Assembly (NCBI GenBank): GCA_002408205.1
Contig: DHQY01000011.1
Location: 1-64,000 of the forward strand
DNA: 64,000 nucleotides
Reading direction: 5' to 3'
From: Bacteroidales bacterium UBA5326
Lineage (GTDB): Bacteria > Bacteroidota > Bacteroidia > Bacteroidales > UBA932
The notes under the pieces were generated by a model that saw only the letters and a list, made by a program, of their open reading frames with translations, was not told the origin of the DNA and did not search any database. Below are positions 1 through 6,721 of this stretch, in pieces (position 1 is the first letter of the stretch; each line of letters starts with the position of its first letter). The translations under genes and the position numbers were made by a program.

Positions 1-137
1 GCATTCGAATTTTGATAGAGCATTTTCACCAAAGTGGACTTTCCACATTGCCTTGGGCCTAAAATGGCAACCGCAGGAAATACGTTTATATTCCCTGTTA
101 CAAACGTTTCTATATTTCTATTGATCAATATTTGCAT
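1..137 (-). CDS. AAA_14-type ATPase, 5' fragment (cut by window edge)
   Basis: The reverse strand opens with ATG at 137 and reads in frame to the window edge (45 codons). Residues about 28-34 form a Walker A P-loop, GPRQCGKST, after a short N-terminal segment (MQILINRNIETFVTG). This start and P-loop spacing is typical of the AAA_14/DUF4143 ATPases that are abundant in Bacteroidota, and two more members lie at 38908-40038 and 42562-43818. The family has an N-terminal ATPase and a C-terminal DUF4143 domain; its cellular role is not established. The rest of the gene is outside the window, so the DUF4143 half cannot be checked. Confidence 0.75.
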   Translation of the reverse strand, partial: MQILINRNIETFVTGNINVFPAVAILGPRQCGKSTLVKMLYQNSN

Positions 138-205
138 ATCATAAATACGATTTCTATTTTGCACAAATATGGTGATTCTATTTAAAACTACAAAAAAAGA
201 ACGAT

Positions 206-254
206 ATTTTGTTTCTGAAATGCACTATATTGGGCGGTATAATAGAAACAAAAT
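206..254. promoter_or_regulatory. Inverted repeat before the 261 ORF
   Basis: A perfect 11-bp inverted repeat, ATTTTGTTTCT at 206-216 and AGAAACAAAAT at 244-254, is separated by 27 bp and ends 6 bp before the ATG at 261. The position suits an autoregulatory operator. AbiEi-type antitoxins are known to bind inverted repeats in their own promoters, and the next ORF begins like an AbiEi-like protein. The link is inference only. Confidence 0.4.
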
Positions 255-260
255 AAAGAA

Positions 261-656
261 ATGACCTTTCTGGAATTTAGGAATCAACTATTCGATTTGA
301 TATGCTTCAATATCTGTCAGGTTTACGCAAGTCAATATGAATGGGATTATGTACCTTCTTTTCAGAGTCCGTGGTCAACGGGCGGTGTGATAACTTATTA
401 TTATGAAATGAATTGGGGCTGTGATGGAGATTTCAATGGAAGGTCGTTGGATAATATTGAAAGATCATTGGAAGATAAAGATAAAAATAAAGAATACCCC
501 TTAAAATCAGTTACTTTAAAAGTTACCTATAATGAACAATACCATTATCCTGAAAAAGTAATATACAGTACAGATTATTACGTTAAAAAGAATGCCTATA
601 TGACACCGGGTCTTGGTTCGTCTTTTGAGTTAAACATAACAGAGTTCGTTCCATAG
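261..656 (+). CDS. Hypothetical protein, possibly a chimeric remnant
   Basis: A 131-codon ORF with AT-rich composition. The first ~27 residues (MTFLEFRNQLFDLICFNICQ and a few more) resemble, from memory, the N-terminus of AbiEi-like antitoxin-domain proteins of Bacteroidales. From about residue 28 the protein changes to a Trp/Tyr-rich sequence (WDYVPSFQSPW, YYYEMNWGCDGDF) ending ITEFVP, which does not look like the winged helix expected there and has the flavour of a secreted beta-rich protein. I read this as a junction near position 340 between a 5' antitoxin-like piece and the 3' end of another gene. It may still be transcribed. No function can be assigned, and an intact unrecognised protein cannot be excluded. 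Confidence 0.45.
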   Translation: MTFLEFRNQLFDLICFNICQVYASQYEWDYVPSFQSPWSTGGVITYYYEMNWGCDGDFNGRSLDNIERSLEDKDKNKEYPLKSVTLKVTYNEQYHYPEKVIYSTDYYVKKNAYMTPGLGSSFELNITEFVP

Positions 657-731
657 AGCCAACGCTAATGAAATGTCTTGTTTTGCCTGTGAAAAAAGAG
701 GTGAAAGTCAATCCGGAACTCAAGAAAGCAT

Positions 732-739
732 TATCTTTG
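732..739 (+). promoter_or_regulatory. -7 promoter box for the 760 lipoprotein gene
   Basis: TATCTTTG matches the Bacteroidota -7 consensus TAnnTTTG and lies 20 nt before the ATG at 760. It argues against the upstream in-frame start at 673, since transcription would begin downstream of that codon. Confidence 0.55.
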
Positions 740-759
740 TCCGGAAATATAACATAAAA

Positions 760-1284
760 ATGATGAGGATGAAAATAAGCAAGATAATTCCGATACTGTT
801 ACCGGCCGTATTGTGTCTGTTTCCGTCGTGTGAATACGATGATATGGTTGCTGCCGAATATTACAAAATTGATAAAATCACTTCTATTCAAAGCCTTTTT
901 GAAAACATTGCCCGTCAACCGGAAGCTGCCGGTGATCTGATAAATACGGCGGAACGGATTGCCGGGTACAGCGATATTTCGGAGCTGACCCCTGTGGGGC
1001 CTTATATATCCAAAGATTTTGGATATGCCAGGGGCGCCTGTATTGCTGCCTGCGCCGAGGCGGTTGCCCGTCAGCCCGAAGTTTTTGATTTGCTTTTGGA
1101 TGTGGCTGTAAAGTTACTGGGAGCTTATAACAGCCCGGGTATTACGGCACAAATAAATTCCTATTCAAGGGTAAGGGCGTTATCAGGTATTCTGGATGGA
1201 CTGGCCCGTCAACCGGAAATGCTGGTTAAATATAATGAGTTGTGCAACACTTTATTAGGTGTTGATCTTACAGACGAAATTTAG
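760..1284 (+). CDS. Small lipoprotein with three ARQPE repeats
   Basis: This protein of about 174 aa begins MMRMKISKIIPILLPAVLC and has a lipobox ending LFPSC at about residue 24, so it should be a lipoprotein. ATGs at 760, 763 and 769 are all possible. I prefer this cluster over the in-frame ATG at 673 because the -7 box at 732-739 and the signal peptide both fit it. The mature part is alpha-helical and contains three spaced copies of ARQPE (FENIARQPEAAG, AEAVARQPEVFD, LDGLARQPEMLV), each followed by a hydrophobic helix. This suggests a repeat of roughly 60-80 residues. I do not recognise the family. It stands alone between the chimeric ORF and the EamA gene. Confidence 0.7.
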   Translation: MMRMKISKIIPILLPAVLCLFPSCEYDDMVAAEYYKIDKITSIQSLFENIARQPEAAGDLINTAERIAGYSDISELTPVGPYISKDFGYARGACIAACAEAVARQPEVFDLLLDVAVKLLGAYNSPGITAQINSYSRVRALSGILDGLARQPEMLVKYNELCNTLLGVDLTDEI

Positions 1285-1309
1285 CCGCACCATTTTTAGT
1301 GTCTTTTGG

Positions 1310-1317
1310 TACCTTTG
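1310..1317 (+). promoter_or_regulatory. -7 promoter box, EamA gene
   Basis: TACCTTTG fits TAnnTTTG. It ends 8 nt before the ATG at 1326, so the transcript would start at or almost at the start codon. The GTG at 1299 lies upstream of the box and is therefore an unlikely start. Confidence 0.6.
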
Positions 1318-1325
1318 CGTCCGCT

Positions 1326-2225
1326 ATGTGGATAGTCCTTGCATTGGTCTCGGCATTTTTCCTGGGACTTTATGATATTTTTAAAAAAAAATCCTTGGAG
1401 GGGAACAATGTGTTGACGATATTATTTCTCAACACATTGTTCTGTGCGCTGCTTTTTATCCCTTTTATTGTGATCTCGCATACATCGGGCTCTTTGTTGC
1501 AGGGAACGCCTTATTTTGTGCCTCATGGCGGAGCAACGGATCATCTGAAAGTACTGATAAAGTCTGTGATTGTGCTTGCTTCATGGACAATGGGATATTA
1601 CGCCATTAAAAATCTGCCCATAACCATTGCGGGACCGGTAAATGCCACAAGGCCCGTGCTGGTACTTATTGGCGCAGTGGCGTTATTTGGTGAAAGATTG
1701 AATCTTTACCAATGGACAGGCATTGCGCTGGCGCTCACGTCATTTCTTCTTTTGAGTATTACCGGCAGGAAAGAAGGCATAGCCTTTTCGAGGAACAAAT
1801 GGATCTGGTGCAGTGTGGGGGCGACCGTCATGGGAGCCGTAAGCGGCCTGTACGATAAACAACTGATGCGCGAAATGGAGCCGATGTTCGTGCAGTCCTG
1901 GTATGTGGTTTATCAATGCCTCCTGATGGGGTTGTTGCTTTTCCGCATATACAGGAAAGGAATCGAAAAACAAACACCTTTCCGCTGGGTATGGAGTATT
2001 CCGTTTATTTCTCTGTTCCTGTCCGTTGCCGACTTTGCCTATTTTTATGCCCTTTCTTTTGACGAATCGATGATCTCAATAGTGTCAATGCTGCGGCGTT
2101 GCAGCGTAGTTGTCTCGTTTATATACGGGGCGGTGGCCTTACAGGAAAAAAATATTAAGGCAAAGGTGCTTGATATGATTCTTGTGCTTGCCGGGCTGGT
2201 TTTTTTGGTATTGGGCAGCCGATAA
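1326..2225 (+). CDS. EamA/DMT-family inner-membrane permease
   Basis: About 299 aa and almost entirely hydrophobic, with roughly ten membrane helices in two similar halves, as in EamA (drug/metabolite transporter) proteins. The first half ends with the typical NATRPVLVLIGAVALFGERL stretch, matching the conserved end of an EamA repeat. The second half begins near KWIWCSVGATVMGAVSGLYD and ends with ALQEKNIKAK before the last helix. Substrate is unknown; family members move amino acids, nucleotide precursors or other small metabolites. I start it at ATG 1326, after the -7 box, so the protein begins MWIVLALVSAFFLGLYD. It is followed by eno in the same direction, but eno has its own promoter. Confidence 0.85.
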   Translation: MWIVLALVSAFFLGLYDIFKKKSLEGNNVLTILFLNTLFCALLFIPFIVISHTSGSLLQGTPYFVPHGGATDHLKVLIKSVIVLASWTMGYYAIKNLPITIAGPVNATRPVLVLIGAVALFGERLNLYQWTGIALALTSFLLLSITGRKEGIAFSRNKWIWCSVGATVMGAVSGLYDKQLMREMEPMFVQSWYVVYQCLLMGLLLFRIYRKGIEKQTPFRWVWSIPFISLFLSVADFAYFYALSFDESMISIVSMLRRCSVVVSFIYGAVALQEKNIKAKVLDMILVLAGLVFLVLGSR

Positions 2226-2233
2226 TTTATTTG

Positions 2234-2241
2234 TAAATTTG
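2234..2241 (+). promoter_or_regulatory. -7 promoter box, eno
   Basis: TAAATTTG matches TAnnTTTG and ends 14 nt before the eno ATG at 2256, giving a short untranslated leader. Confidence 0.6.
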
Positions 2242-2255
2242 AAAAAAATTATACT

Positions 2256-3539
2256 ATGAAAATCAAGAAAGTAGAAGCCATAGAAATTCTGGATTCAAGA
2301 GGGAATCCAACAGTAGAAGTGGATATAAGGCTGGAAGACGGGACACAGGCCCGGGCTATGGTTCCCAGCGGTGCCTCTACCGGGGAAAGAGAAGCGGTGG
2401 AAATGCGTGACGGAGATAAGAAACGGTATATGGGAAAAGGTGTTTTGAACGCTGTGGGCAATGTAAACGAAAAAATTGCCCCGGCCATAGAGGGCCAATG
2501 TTTTGGCAGTCAGCGTGCAATGGACTATTTCCTTTTGAATCTGGACGGGACGGCCAATAAATCGAAACTGGGCGCCAATGCCGTGTTGGGTGTTTCCATG
2601 GCTTATGCCAGGGCCGCGGCTGACAGCCTGGGATTGCCGTTATACCGTTACCTTGGAGGCAGCAATGCCTATCTACTGCCGGTCCCCTGTATGAATGTGA
2701 TCAACGGGGGTGCGCATGCAGACAATACCGTAGATTTCCAGGAATTTATGATAGCTCCCCATAATGCGCCTTCTTTTACCGAGGCCATACGAATGGGGGC
2801 CGAGGTATTCCATTCGCTCAAAAGTGTGCTGAAAGCCAAGGGATTAAGCACCGGCGTGGGTGATGAGGGCGGTTTTGCACCCGATCTGAAATCGAATGAA
2901 CAGGCCGTGGAGATGATCCTGGAAGGGATCGTGAAAGCGGGTTACCGTCCCGGAGACGATGTGAGCATATGTCTTGACCCTGCCGCCAGCGAGATGTGGG
3001 AGAACGGGAAATACAAATTCTTTAAGAGCACGCAGCAGTTACTGGACAGTGACGAAATGATCAAGTTATGGGAAGGCTGGGTTAATCAATACCCGATTGT
3101 ATCCATTGAAGACGGCCTGGCCGAAAATGACTGGACCGGCTGGAAGAACCTTACCGATGTGGTCGGCCGGAAGATAGAGCTGGTAGGAGATGACCTGTTC
3201 TGTACCAATAAAGCCATTCTGGCAGAAGGTATTGAAAAAGGCGTTGCCAATTCTATCCTCATTAAGCTGAATCAGATAGGTACGGTTACAGAAACGCTCG
3301 AAACCATTGAGTTGGCAAACAAAAACTCTTACAATTGCTTTGTTTCGCATCGTAGCGGGGAAACATCGGACAGTTTTATTTCCGACCTGGCTGTAGCCGT
3401 AAATGCAGGCCATATTAAAACAGGCAGCGGCTGCCGCAGCGAACGCATAGAAAAATTCAACCAGCTAATGCGTATTGAGCATGAATTAGGTGCTGTTGCG
3501 CGTTTTCCCGGTAAAAAGGCTTTCAAAAACGTTAAATGA
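2256..3539 (+). CDS. eno: Enolase (phosphopyruvate hydratase)
   Basis: Full-length 427-aa enolase, the normal size. It converts 2-phosphoglycerate to phosphoenolpyruvate in glycolysis and needs Mg2+. Visible motifs are the N-terminal ILDSRGNPTVEV, the flexible loop VPSGASTGE, the GGAHADNTVDFQEFM segment, the metal-ligand regions (CLDPAASE, SIEDGLAENDW, VGDDLF), the catalytic-lysine region ILIKLNQIGT and the active-site SHRSGET. No residue looks missing. The stop codon overlaps the start of the next gene as ATGA, so eno, the PHP phosphatase and the MurI-like lipoprotein probably form one transcript from the promoter at 2234-2241. Confidence 0.98.
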   Translation: MKIKKVEAIEILDSRGNPTVEVDIRLEDGTQARAMVPSGASTGEREAVEMRDGDKKRYMGKGVLNAVGNVNEKIAPAIEGQCFGSQRAMDYFLLNLDGTANKSKLGANAVLGVSMAYARAAADSLGLPLYRYLGGSNAYLLPVPCMNVINGGAHADNTVDFQEFMIAPHNAPSFTEAIRMGAEVFHSLKSVLKAKGLSTGVGDEGGFAPDLKSNEQAVEMILEGIVKAGYRPGDDVSICLDPAASEMWENGKYKFFKSTQQLLDSDEMIKLWEGWVNQYPIVSIEDGLAENDWTGWKNLTDVVGRKIELVGDDLFCTNKAILAEGIEKGVANSILIKLNQIGTVTETLETIELANKNSYNCFVSHRSGETSDSFISDLAVAVNAGHIKTGSGCRSERIEKFNQLMRIEHELGAVARFPGKKAFKNVK

Positions 3540-4357
3540 GGCTTACAGATAATCATACCCATACGGTATTTTCCACAGACGGAAGGATGACAATGGTCCG
3601 TGCGATTGAGAAGGCGAGAGAGATAAACTTATCGGGTATTTGTTTTACCGAACATTACGATTTTGATGCGCCGGAGAATGTTACTTTATTTACTTTTGAT
3701 CCTCAGGAGCACCAGGAAGAGATAGGGCGGACGGTGCGGTCTATGAACCTCGGAGCCGGTTTGGAATTTGAGGTGCTGAAAGGCGTTGAAGTGGGCATTC
3801 AGCCCAAAAGCATGGAGGCTGTAAAAGAATTTCTTGGCCGTTATTGTTTTGATACGGTTATAGCCTCCATGCATTTTATTGAAGACAAGGACCCTTATCA
3901 CGGAGATTATTATCTTGATTACGGGTACAAAGAAGCTTACGGACGCTATCTGGAGTCTATCCTCACATGCCTTAAGGATTTTGACGGATACGATATCCTG
4001 GGCCATTTCGATTATGTAGCCCGTTATTCGCCGTATAAAGAGCATACCATTACCATGGCTGAATTCGGCGAAATACTTGACTCTATACTTACATTGCTGG
4101 CTCACAACGGAAAAACGTTTGAAATCAACACAAAAACCTATCAACCGTTTGCACACGGAACGCCTTCGCTCGATACGGCCATTCTCAAACGCTACAAAGA
4201 ACTGGGCGGTGATGCCGTGAGTCTGGGGTCAGATGCTCATACGGAAAATCATATAGGAGAGAATTTTGAATATTATTCAGATATAATGAAACGTTGCGGC
4301 TTCCGTTACGGTGTCTTTTACCGGCAAAGGAAACCCGTTTTTGTTAAACTTAATTAA
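3536..4357 (+). CDS. PHP-domain phosphatase, histidinol-phosphatase-like
   Basis: A 273-aa protein of the PHP metal-dependent hydrolase superfamily. It shows the N-terminal NHTHT motif (H7, H9), ICFTEHYDFD (E39, H40), MHFIED, GHFDYVARY and the C-terminal SLGSDAHTENHIG, which together supply the multi-metal site. Length and motif order fit the HisJ/HisK type that removes phosphate from histidinol phosphate. No other his gene is nearby, so another small phosphoester could be the real substrate. The start overlaps the eno stop by four bases (ATGA), a sign of translational coupling. The next gene begins 9 nt after the stop. Confidence 0.85.
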   Translation: MRLTDNHTHTVFSTDGRMTMVRAIEKAREINLSGICFTEHYDFDAPENVTLFTFDPQEHQEEIGRTVRSMNLGAGLEFEVLKGVEVGIQPKSMEAVKEFLGRYCFDTVIASMHFIEDKDPYHGDYYLDYGYKEAYGRYLESILTCLKDFDGYDILGHFDYVARYSPYKEHTITMAEFGEILDSILTLLAHNGKTFEINTKTYQPFAHGTPSLDTAILKRYKELGGDAVSLGSDAHTENHIGENFEYYSDIMKRCGFRYGVFYRQRKPVFVKLN

Positions 4358-4366
4358 TGCTGTCCA

Positions 4367-5719
4367 ATGAGAAAATGGTTCATTTTATTGGGTTTATTGC
4401 TGCTGTCCTGCCAGAGCAAACCGGAGTATCTGCCTGTTATCGATCGTGCGCTCAACGATGAAAATTTTTCGCATTACGTAAATTTCCGGTTTTATCCGAA
4501 AGACCGGGATGCGCTGCCTATAGGTGTTTTTGACTCGGGAACCGGCGGGCTTACGGTTTTGGAAGCATTACTTTCAAGCAGATTGCTGGATAGTGAAGAT
4601 TACATTTATCTTGGCGATCAGGCCAACATGCCTTACGGTAATTATCCTTCCGAGGACAAGACAGATTTTCTAAGGGAACTTGTTGTCAAGGATGCCTTGT
4701 TCCTGTTGGAAAAAAAGGTAAAGATCATAGTGGTGGCCTGTAATACGGCTACTGCATACGGACTGGGGGATATTCGCACCCTGCTGGAAGAAAGCCGGTC
4801 CGGGATAAAGGCCATTGGAGTTATTGATGCAGGGGTAACAGCCGCTTTGAACCAGTTAGATAAAAATGAAAATGCGGCCATTGGCGTACTGGCCACGGTG
4901 GGCACCATTGCCTCGGGTGGATATGAAAATGCTCTTATGAATGCGGCAAAGGAGCAGGGATATCGGGGCACCCTGCGGGTAATCAGCCAGGGATCCATGG
5001 GATTTGCCGAGGCCGTTGACGGCGAACCCGATTTCATAGATCCGGAAGCGACAGCGCCCCGGAGTTTGTACCGCGGGCCGTCCCAGGATCATCCCGAATT
5101 CAGAATAGACACGGATTTGCTTGATGCTTACCGTTTTGATTTTTATGAAAACCATATGTTATACGATGGCAGTGCCCAGACACCGGAACATTTGCAGCTT
5201 AATGCGCCCCAAAATTACGCAAGGTATCATCTCCTGTCCCTGGTGGAGAAGTTGCGGCGGTCCGATACGCCCTTGGAGCTCAGGTGCCTGATACTCGGGT
5301 GCACGCACTATCCCTACCAGACACAAACTATTGCCGCCATGCTTAAAGAATTGAGGGACTATAAAAAAGACGGTGAATACGTTTATCGCCATCTTATTGC
5401 AGAAGATGTGGTGATTATTGACCCGGCCATTGAAACCGCGCGCGAAGTTTATACAACACTGCTTAAGGACAAGCAGTTATCTACAAGACTTGCCCCATCC
5501 AGGGTCGCGTTTTATATCTCAGTGCCTGTTGAAGATTCTTTAACGGCCGGTCGCCTGGATTATCCCGGCCGGTTTTCATACGAGTACAAATACGGACGTA
5601 ATCCCGGGGAATTCGTCAACGATGTGGAGATCGTTCCTTTTTCCAGGAAAAATACAGATGAGGAAACCAGGGCACGTATCAGTTCCCTGCCCAGGGTCGG
5701 TCGGCTGTTATCCTTTTAA
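4367..5719 (+). CDS. Exported glutamate-racemase-like lipoprotein
   Basis: 450 aa, far longer than cytoplasmic glutamate racemase (about 260-270). It begins MRKWFILLGLLLLSC, a signal peptide with lipobox LLSC (C15), so it should be a periplasmic or outer-membrane lipoprotein. The racemase core is clear: GVFDSGTGGLTV (D56, S57), VVACNTATAYG with catalytic Cys at about 125, and LILGCTHYPY with the second Cys at about 312 followed by His. An extra segment of about 70 residues lies before the second Cys (roughly 215-290), and the C-terminus extends about 60 residues. With both cysteines kept, activity is plausible, but periplasmic location is odd for making D-Glu for peptidoglycan. The 3' end overlaps asd on the other strand by 12 bp. 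I leave the symbol murI out because function is uncertain. Confidence 0.85.
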   Translation: MRKWFILLGLLLLSCQSKPEYLPVIDRALNDENFSHYVNFRFYPKDRDALPIGVFDSGTGGLTVLEALLSSRLLDSEDYIYLGDQANMPYGNYPSEDKTDFLRELVVKDALFLLEKKVKIIVVACNTATAYGLGDIRTLLEESRSGIKAIGVIDAGVTAALNQLDKNENAAIGVLATVGTIASGGYENALMNAAKEQGYRGTLRVISQGSMGFAEAVDGEPDFIDPEATAPRSLYRGPSQDHPEFRIDTDLLDAYRFDFYENHMLYDGSAQTPEHLQLNAPQNYARYHLLSLVEKLRRSDTPLELRCLILGCTHYPYQTQTIAAMLKELRDYKKDGEYVYRHLIAEDVVIIDPAIETAREVYTTLLKDKQLSTRLAPSRVAFYISVPVEDSLTAGRLDYPGRFSYEYKYGRNPGEFVNDVEIVPFSRKNTDEETRARISSLPRVGRLLSF

Positions 5720-6721
5720 CAAATCGGTCAGTTTCTCTGCAATCTGAACGGCATTTGTGGCGGCTCCTTTTCTGAGGTTGTCCGATACCACCCACATATT
5801 CAGTGTGTTTTCACACGAAAGGTCGTAACGAAGACGGCCCACAAATACCTGATCGGAACCTTCACTAAATAAAGGCATGGGATAGGTGAGCGAGCCGGGA
5901 TGGTCCTGCAGGGTAACTCCCGGGAACGATTCAAGGAGTTCTCTGACCTGTTCGAGTGTAAAAGGCTTTTCAAACTGTGCATTTACGGACTCGGAATGAC
6001 CTCCCGTAACCGGAACCCGCACGGTCGTGGCCGACACGCCAATGGAATGATCATCCAATATTTTGTGCGTCTCGTTTACCATCTTGATCTCTTCCTTTGT
6101 ATATCCGTCGGGAAGGAATACATCTATCTGGGGAATGATATTCAAGTCAATGGGGTAGGGATAGGCATTCCCTATGGGTTTGCCGGTTTCGTTCCCCGTA
6201 AAGCGGGCCTGTCTTTCATCCAATAATTGCTTTACTCCTTTTTGCCCCGTTCCCGAAACCGACTGATAAGTAGAAACTACAATTCTTTTTAGCCGGAAGG
6301 CTTTGTGAAGCGGAGCAAGTGCCATGAGCATCTGAATGGTGGAGCAGTTTGGATTGGCAATAAGGTAATCCTTTGTAGTGAGAATGTTCCCGTTAATTTC
6401 GGGTACGATAAGTTTGACATCGGGATCCATACGCCAGCACGAAGAGTTATCCACCACACGGCATCTGGCGTTGGCAAAAAGGGGCGCCCAATGGCGCGAG
6501 ACAGTCGCTCCTGCGGAAAATAAAGCTATCTGAGGATTCATTTCCACGGCTTTCGCGGGGGAAACCACACGGAACGTTTTGTTCCTAAAAAGAATTTCTT
6601 TTCCTTCCGATTTTTCAGAGGCTACGGGAATTAATTCGCTTACCGGAAAGTTCCTTTCTTCCAAGATTTTAATCATGGTGCTTCCTACCAGTCCGGTGGC
6701 ACCTACTACTGCTATTTTCAT
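5708..6721 (-). CDS. asd: Aspartate-semialdehyde dehydrogenase
   Basis: 337 aa, normal length. The enzyme reduces aspartyl phosphate to aspartate semialdehyde with NADPH, the branch point towards Met/Thr, Lys and diaminopimelate. Evidence: N-terminal dinucleotide motif VGATGLVGSTM, the active-site ANPNCST with Cys at about 126, the SVSGTGQKGV loop and the RVPVTGGHSESV segment carrying the catalytic His. The ATG overlaps the thrA stop (ATGA), so translation is probably coupled. It is the last gene of the metY-metX-thrA-asd operon, and its 3' end overlaps the convergent MurI-like gene by 12 bp with no terminator visible between them. Confidence 0.97.
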   Translation of the reverse strand: MKIAVVGATGLVGSTMIKILEERNFPVSELIPVASEKSEGKEILFRNKTFRVVSPAKAVEMNPQIALFSAGATVSRHWAPLFANARCRVVDNSSCWRMDPDVKLIVPEINGNILTTKDYLIANPNCSTIQMLMALAPLHKAFRLKRIVVSTYQSVSGTGQKGVKQLLDERQARFTGNETGKPIGNAYPYPIDLNIIPQIDVFLPDGYTKEEIKMVNETHKILDDHSIGVSATTVRVPVTGGHSESVNAQFEKPFTLEQVRELLESFPGVTLQDHPGSLTYPMPLFSEGSDQVFVGRLRYDLSCENTLNMWVVSDNLRKGAATNAVQIAEKLTDLLKG

